From JBBRMU01 sp038230655 (GTDB taxonomy: Bacteria; Patescibacteriota; Microgenomatia; UBA1406; GWC2-37-13): a stretch of 64,000 nt of DNA. The DNA is taken from contig JBBRMU010000003.1 of the NCBI GenBank assembly GCA_038230655.1, positions 24,845 to 88,844 of the forward strand, in the 5' to 3' direction. Positions within the stretch are counted from its first letter, which is position 1, and each line of letters begins with the position of its first letter. The notes under the pieces were generated by a model. It did no database searches. It worked only from the letters and a program-made list of their open reading frames with translations, and was not told the origin of the DNA. A program made the position numbers and the translations under genes. This document shows positions 61,267 to 64,000 of the stretch, in pieces.

Positions 61267-62169
61267 CTACTCAATTTCACGCTTTTTATTGAGATAAACT
61301 ATGAGTTCGCCAACTATACCTGTCATACCAATCTGAATACCCACAATTATCAATAGAATTGCGAGTTGAAGAGCAGGTCTACGATAGAGAAGTACGCTAA
61401 AAATAAGTCTTTCCAGAGTAAGATATAAGGCAATCAAAAAACCACTTATAAAAAATATTCCACCAACTGATCCGAAGAAATGTAGTGGTCTTTCAGAGAA
61501 TCGATAGAGAAAATATGCTGTTACAGTATCTATAAAACCAATGAAGGCTTTACTGATGCCAAATTTTGCCTGGCCGTATCTTCGTGGTCTATTTTCTACT
61601 GATATTTCCGTAACTTCATATCCTTGAGAATATGCAGCTAAGGGGAGAAAGCGAAAGTTATTTCCATAAAAAACTATATCATGAAGGACTTCTTTTCTGA
61701 GAGCCTTGAAGCCACAGTTAATGTCAGTAAAAGGAGAGTGTGCAAAAATTCTCAGAAACTCATTTCCAAGCTTTGAATATGTTTTAATAACTATATTGTG
61801 TTGACGAGACATTCTGATTCCGTTTACCAGATCATAACCTTTATCTAATTCGTCTATAAGTTTTATTATATCATGCGGATTATCTTGAAGGTCTGCGTCA
61901 AGAAATACTAAGATGTCGCCTTTAGCTTTTTTTACACCCGTAGATATGCCTTCTCCTTTGCCAAAGCGCCGTCTTTGATGAATAACTTTTATATGTTTAT
62001 CTTTAGTTGCTAAATTATCTGCAATTTTTCCACTTTGGTCTATTGACCCATCATCAACGAAGATTACTTCATAATTCTGTTGGATTGTTTTTAAAGACTC
62101 AGTAATTTCTTCATAAAGAAGCTCCAAATTTTCTTCTTCATTAAAAAATGCCGTTATTATTGATATCAT
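61267..62169 (-). CDS. GT2 polyprenyl-phosphate glycosyltransferase with two C-terminal helices
   Basis: 300 residues. The GT-A domain shows SIITAFFNEEENLELLYEEI, VDDGSIDQSG, FLDADLQDNPHDIIKLI (DxD) and SRQHNIVIKTYSKLGNEFLRI with DINCGFKALRKE. Two membrane helices lie at about 230-255 and 265-290. This is the GtrB/DPMS/ArnC-like type, making a polyprenyl-phosphate sugar as donor for the GT-C proteins of the locus. Start and -10 box are on the minus strand at 62169. Confidence 0.92.
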   Translation of the reverse strand: MISIITAFFNEEENLELLYEEITESLKTIQQNYEVIFVDDGSIDQSGKIADNLATKDKHIKVIHQRRRFGKGEGISTGVKKAKGDILVFLDADLQDNPHDIIKLIDELDKGYDLVNGIRMSRQHNIVIKTYSKLGNEFLRIFAHSPFTDINCGFKALRKEVLHDIVFYGNNFRFLPLAAYSQGYEVTEISVENRPRRYGQAKFGISKAFIGFIDTVTAYFLYRFSERPLHFFGSVGGIFFISGFLIALYLTLERLIFSVLLYRRPALQLAILLIIVGIQIGMTGIVGELIVYLNKKREIE

Positions 62170-62176
62170 ACGATCT

Positions 62177-62182
62177 ATTCTA
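62177..62182 (-). promoter_or_regulatory. -10 box of the GT2 gene, leaderless layout
   Basis: TAGAAT on the minus strand ends 7 bases before the ATG at 62169. Confidence 0.5.
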
Positions 62183-62279
62183 CCATGTTTTGCACGATTT
62201 ATTGCTGAAGGTGCTGTTATTTTTCAGTCTCAAGTTGACGAGACGTACATATACAAAAATACTTTAACTCTGTTACAAT

Positions 62280-62317
62280 TATAATAGTAATTACTAATTC
62301 ATATTTCTAGGCGGTGA
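62280..62317 (+). promoter_or_regulatory. Promoter and ribosome binding site of the YggT gene
   Basis: TATAAT (62280-62285) lies 38 bases before the ATG. The leader carries AGGCGGTGA (62309-62317), one mismatch from the perfect Shine-Dalgarno, 6 bases before ATG 62324. It is one of few genes here with a conventional leader. Confidence 0.6.
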
Positions 62318-62323
62318 AACTAT

Positions 62324-62773
62324 ATGCAGCAAGAAGAAACACAAGTAACGAGAGTTACCTCATCTACTCCTGAACAGATTGTAAGAACTACTAGAACCGT
62401 AGCGCCACCAGTAGGTACTGAACATCCCAAAAAAGTCTATCAAACAAAAAAAGTAATTTTCCGAACCTATCAAATTATCTGGTATATACTAGGAATTATT
62501 GAAGTACTGTTAGCTTTCCGCATTATCTTAAAAATGCTAGGAGCAAACACTTTTAGTGGATTTACCAACTTAATATATACTTTAAGTGATCCCCTGGCCT
62601 CACCTTTCAGAGGAATTTTAGGAATAACTAGCACTCAAGCATCTGTATTTGAGTGGTCAACAATTATCGCCGGGATCGTGTATGCAGTTATAGCTTATGG
62701 CATTGTACAGCTTTTGCAATTAATAAAGCCTACCACTCCTCAAGAAGTTGAACAGTCAGTAGATAATCAATAA
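62324..62773 (+). CDS. YggT family membrane protein
   Basis: 149 residues. An N-terminal cytoplasmic tail of about 45 residues rich in Thr and Val is followed by two helices (about 48-70 and 105-130) around the loop NTFSGFTNLIYTLSDPLASPFRGILG, the conserved YggT element. Family members are linked to cell division, osmotic stress or membrane-bound cofactors; the precise role is unknown. The long N-terminal tail is usual in CPR members, which normally carry cytoplasmic Thr-rich extensions. Confidence 0.85.
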   Translation: MQQEETQVTRVTSSTPEQIVRTTRTVAPPVGTEHPKKVYQTKKVIFRTYQIIWYILGIIEVLLAFRIILKMLGANTFSGFTNLIYTLSDPLASPFRGILGITSTQASVFEWSTIIAGIVYAVIAYGIVQLLQLIKPTTPQEVEQSVDNQ

Positions 62774-62801
62774 CGCTTGTATCTGAACTATCAAAGGATG
62801 T

Positions 62802-63782
62802 TCACTTATTTCCTGAGTGAAATTTTTCGTGAATTTCCTTTAAATGGAGATTTGTTACGTGTGTGTATATCTGGGTGGTGGCTATATTTTTATGTCCAAG
62901 CATTTCCTGAACAGAACGAAGATCTGCTCCGTGGGATAGTAAGTCTGTTGCATATGAGTGACGGAGAACATGAGGACCAATTTTAAAGAGGATACCTGCT
63001 TTTTTTCTGTATTTATCAACCATTCTTTCGATTGATCTTACTGATAGTCGTCTTTTTTCATCAGTGAGTCCAGTATCAGATTTTGGACCCGAATAACTAA
63101 GAAATAGGGGACGAAATGGATCTTTCCGAGCATGAAAGTACTGTTCTAGAGAGTCTTTCGCGTTTTTTGAGAGAAAAACAACTCGCGCTTTACCTCCTTT
63201 ACCTATCACTCCAAACTCGCCGGCTTCGACATTGACCTGATCACGGTTTAATGCCGCCAACTCTGAAACACGCAATCCTGTTGAAAATAGGACTTCTAAA
63301 ATTGCCTTGTCCCTAAGCCCCGACTCAGTAGAAATGTCTACTGACTGAAACATTTTTTCAAGTTCTTCCGGCTGAAGATGTTTAATCGTTCTGTCTCGCT
63401 GCTTTCCAAGCTCAATAATCTCAGCGGAAAGCACCTTCAACTTTTGTTTCGTTAAATATCGGAAAAAAGACCTCAAAGCGACTAAAAAATAGTTCTGGGT
63501 TTGTCTTTTCAAATCACCTTTATAAGGGTTTTTATAAATTTGAGAAAGATACAACCGGTAATTTCTGATCATCTCCTCGTCAATCTTTTCGACATCAAAG
63601 TCACGTTTCTCAGCCGGTATTTGAGATGTATATTTATCTAGCAGCCAGCTCTGAAAAAGTTCGATATAATGGCCATACATTCTAACTGACTTTTTTGAGA
63701 GATTTTTATCAAGTTCACAGTACTCTAAAAAACGGAGATTAGCTTCTTTCATTCCCATCTTCATATATACATTTAACGACAT
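62802..63782 (-). CDS. Xer-type tyrosine recombinase
   Basis: Site-specific recombinase of 326 residues, probably resolving chromosome dimers at dif. The SAM-like N-terminal domain spans 15-110 (NLSKKSVRMYGHYIELFQ). The catalytic set is complete: R171 in STGLRVSEL, K195 or K198 in GKGGKAR, H271 and R274 in HVLRHSY, H297 in LGHKN and nucleophile Y306 in QIYTHV. XerC and XerD cannot be told apart. Starts at 63764 (MKMGMKEAN) or 63749 are also possible, as no ribosome binding site or start-proximal promoter is seen. A transposase fragment follows 90 bases upstream. Confidence 0.92.
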   Translation of the reverse strand: MSLNVYMKMGMKEANLRFLEYCELDKNLSKKSVRMYGHYIELFQSWLLDKYTSQIPAEKRDFDVEKIDEEMIRNYRLYLSQIYKNPYKGDLKRQTQNYFLVALRSFFRYLTKQKLKVLSAEIIELGKQRDRTIKHLQPEELEKMFQSVDISTESGLRDKAILEVLFSTGLRVSELAALNRDQVNVEAGEFGVIGKGGKARVVFLSKNAKDSLEQYFHARKDPFRPLFLSYSGPKSDTGLTDEKRRLSVRSIERMVDKYRKKAGILFKIGPHVLRHSYATDLLSHGADLRSVQEMLGHKNIATTQIYTHVTNLHLKEIHEKFHSGNK

Positions 63783-63873
63783 TCGAACTAAGAAATCAAT
63801 ATGAGCGATATGAAATTTCTATATTAAATTATACAGGTGATTGAAGGTATTCTAATGAAACCGGTATGTTTCC

Positions 63874-64000
63874 TTAGAAATCCGTCATTAGGTTGAATTG
63901 TTTCAGTATATTATTAGGTGTTTGCATATTTAAAGATAAGTGAGCTCGTTTAGCATGATAATAGTCCAAGTAATCAGTAAGCTCATGTTGCATAGAGGGA
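63874..64000 (-). CDS. Transposase C-terminal fragment (integrase core), continuing past the window
   Basis: The last 42 residues of a DDE integrase-core transposase read on the minus strand: ELTDYLDYYHAKRAHLSLNM followed by QTPNNILKQF and a TAA at 63876-63874. The pattern (Y-x-x-Y-x-x-x-R-x-H-x-x-L-x-x-x-T-P) is typical of the end of IS3/IS481-like transposases. The rest lies beyond 64000. The end of the element should lie between 63783 and 63873, but no inverted repeat can be defined from one side. Confidence 0.75.
   Translation of the reverse strand, partial: PSMQHELTDYLDYYHAKRAHLSLNMQTPNNILKQFNLMTDF

Noticed and set aside
1..64000. UGA recoding as in some CPR lineages (Gracilibacteria, Absconditabacteria)
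   Set aside because: TGA ends several genes, including the four-base ATGA overlaps, and genes show no in-frame TGA.
1..64000. CRISPR array, prophage or rRNA operon
   Set aside because: No regular direct repeats with spacers, no phage structural genes and no rRNA sequence were seen.

Overview
The window is a gene-dense, low-GC bacterial chromosome segment using the standard bacterial code (TAA, TAG and TGA all end genes; TGA is a stop at 3390-3392 and in several ATGA overlaps). The compactness, the pilin-like motif ADNTKRR in a membrane protein, the YggT-type protein with a long N-terminal tail, and the scarcity of Shine-Dalgarno sites suggest a Patescibacteria (CPR) genome, perhaps Microgenomates. 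This is inferred from protein style; no rRNA is present to prove it.

Layout. 1-3.4 kb: two envelope proteases (S41 carboxyl-terminal protease, HtrA/Deg) and an unknown protein. 3.4-3.97 kb: no long gene, but a strongly folded candidate RNA on the + strand and, facing it, a 53-residue basic protein with an excellent ribosome binding site. 4-6 kb: hisS and a class I release factor without its N-terminal domain. 6-7.7 kb: a membrane-anchored pilin-like protein split by a one-base frameshift. 7.8-11 kb: a GT-C-like membrane protein, rpmE and the rplJ-rplL operon with its terminator. 11-18.6 kb: a beta-helix protein, gyrB, ppa, a small zinc ribbon protein and gyrA. 18.6-23.8 kb: folD, miaA, lepA and pyruvate kinase.

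23.9-62.2 kb is a large surface-glycan locus: flippases, GT2 and GT4 glycosyltransferases, multi-pass GT-C-like proteins and nucleotide-sugar enzymes. The set 6-dehydrogenase, 3-dehydrogenase (Gfo/Idh/MocA), DegT aminotransferase, hexapeptide N-acetyltransferase and UDP-GlcNAc 2-epimerase matches the five steps of the Wbp/Wlb route to UDP-ManNAc3NAcA. A glutamine amidotransferase of the AsnB family, an epimerase-HAD fusion, an ATP-grasp protein, a CapE-like dehydratase with a CapF-type cupin, and a GDP-mannose dehydratase widen the repertoire. A tRNA-Gly(UCC) lies near its end. The right edge holds a YggT protein, a Xer recombinase and the tail of a transposase.

Across the window at least 17 genes have a TATAAT-like -10 box ending only 6-10 bases before the ATG, so their mRNAs should be leaderless or nearly so. 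Clear Shine-Dalgarno sites are seen only at rplL, the YggT gene and the 53-residue ORF. Two genes carry what look like single-base losses in homopolymers (near 7372 and 36236); these are either assembly errors or real frameshifts.
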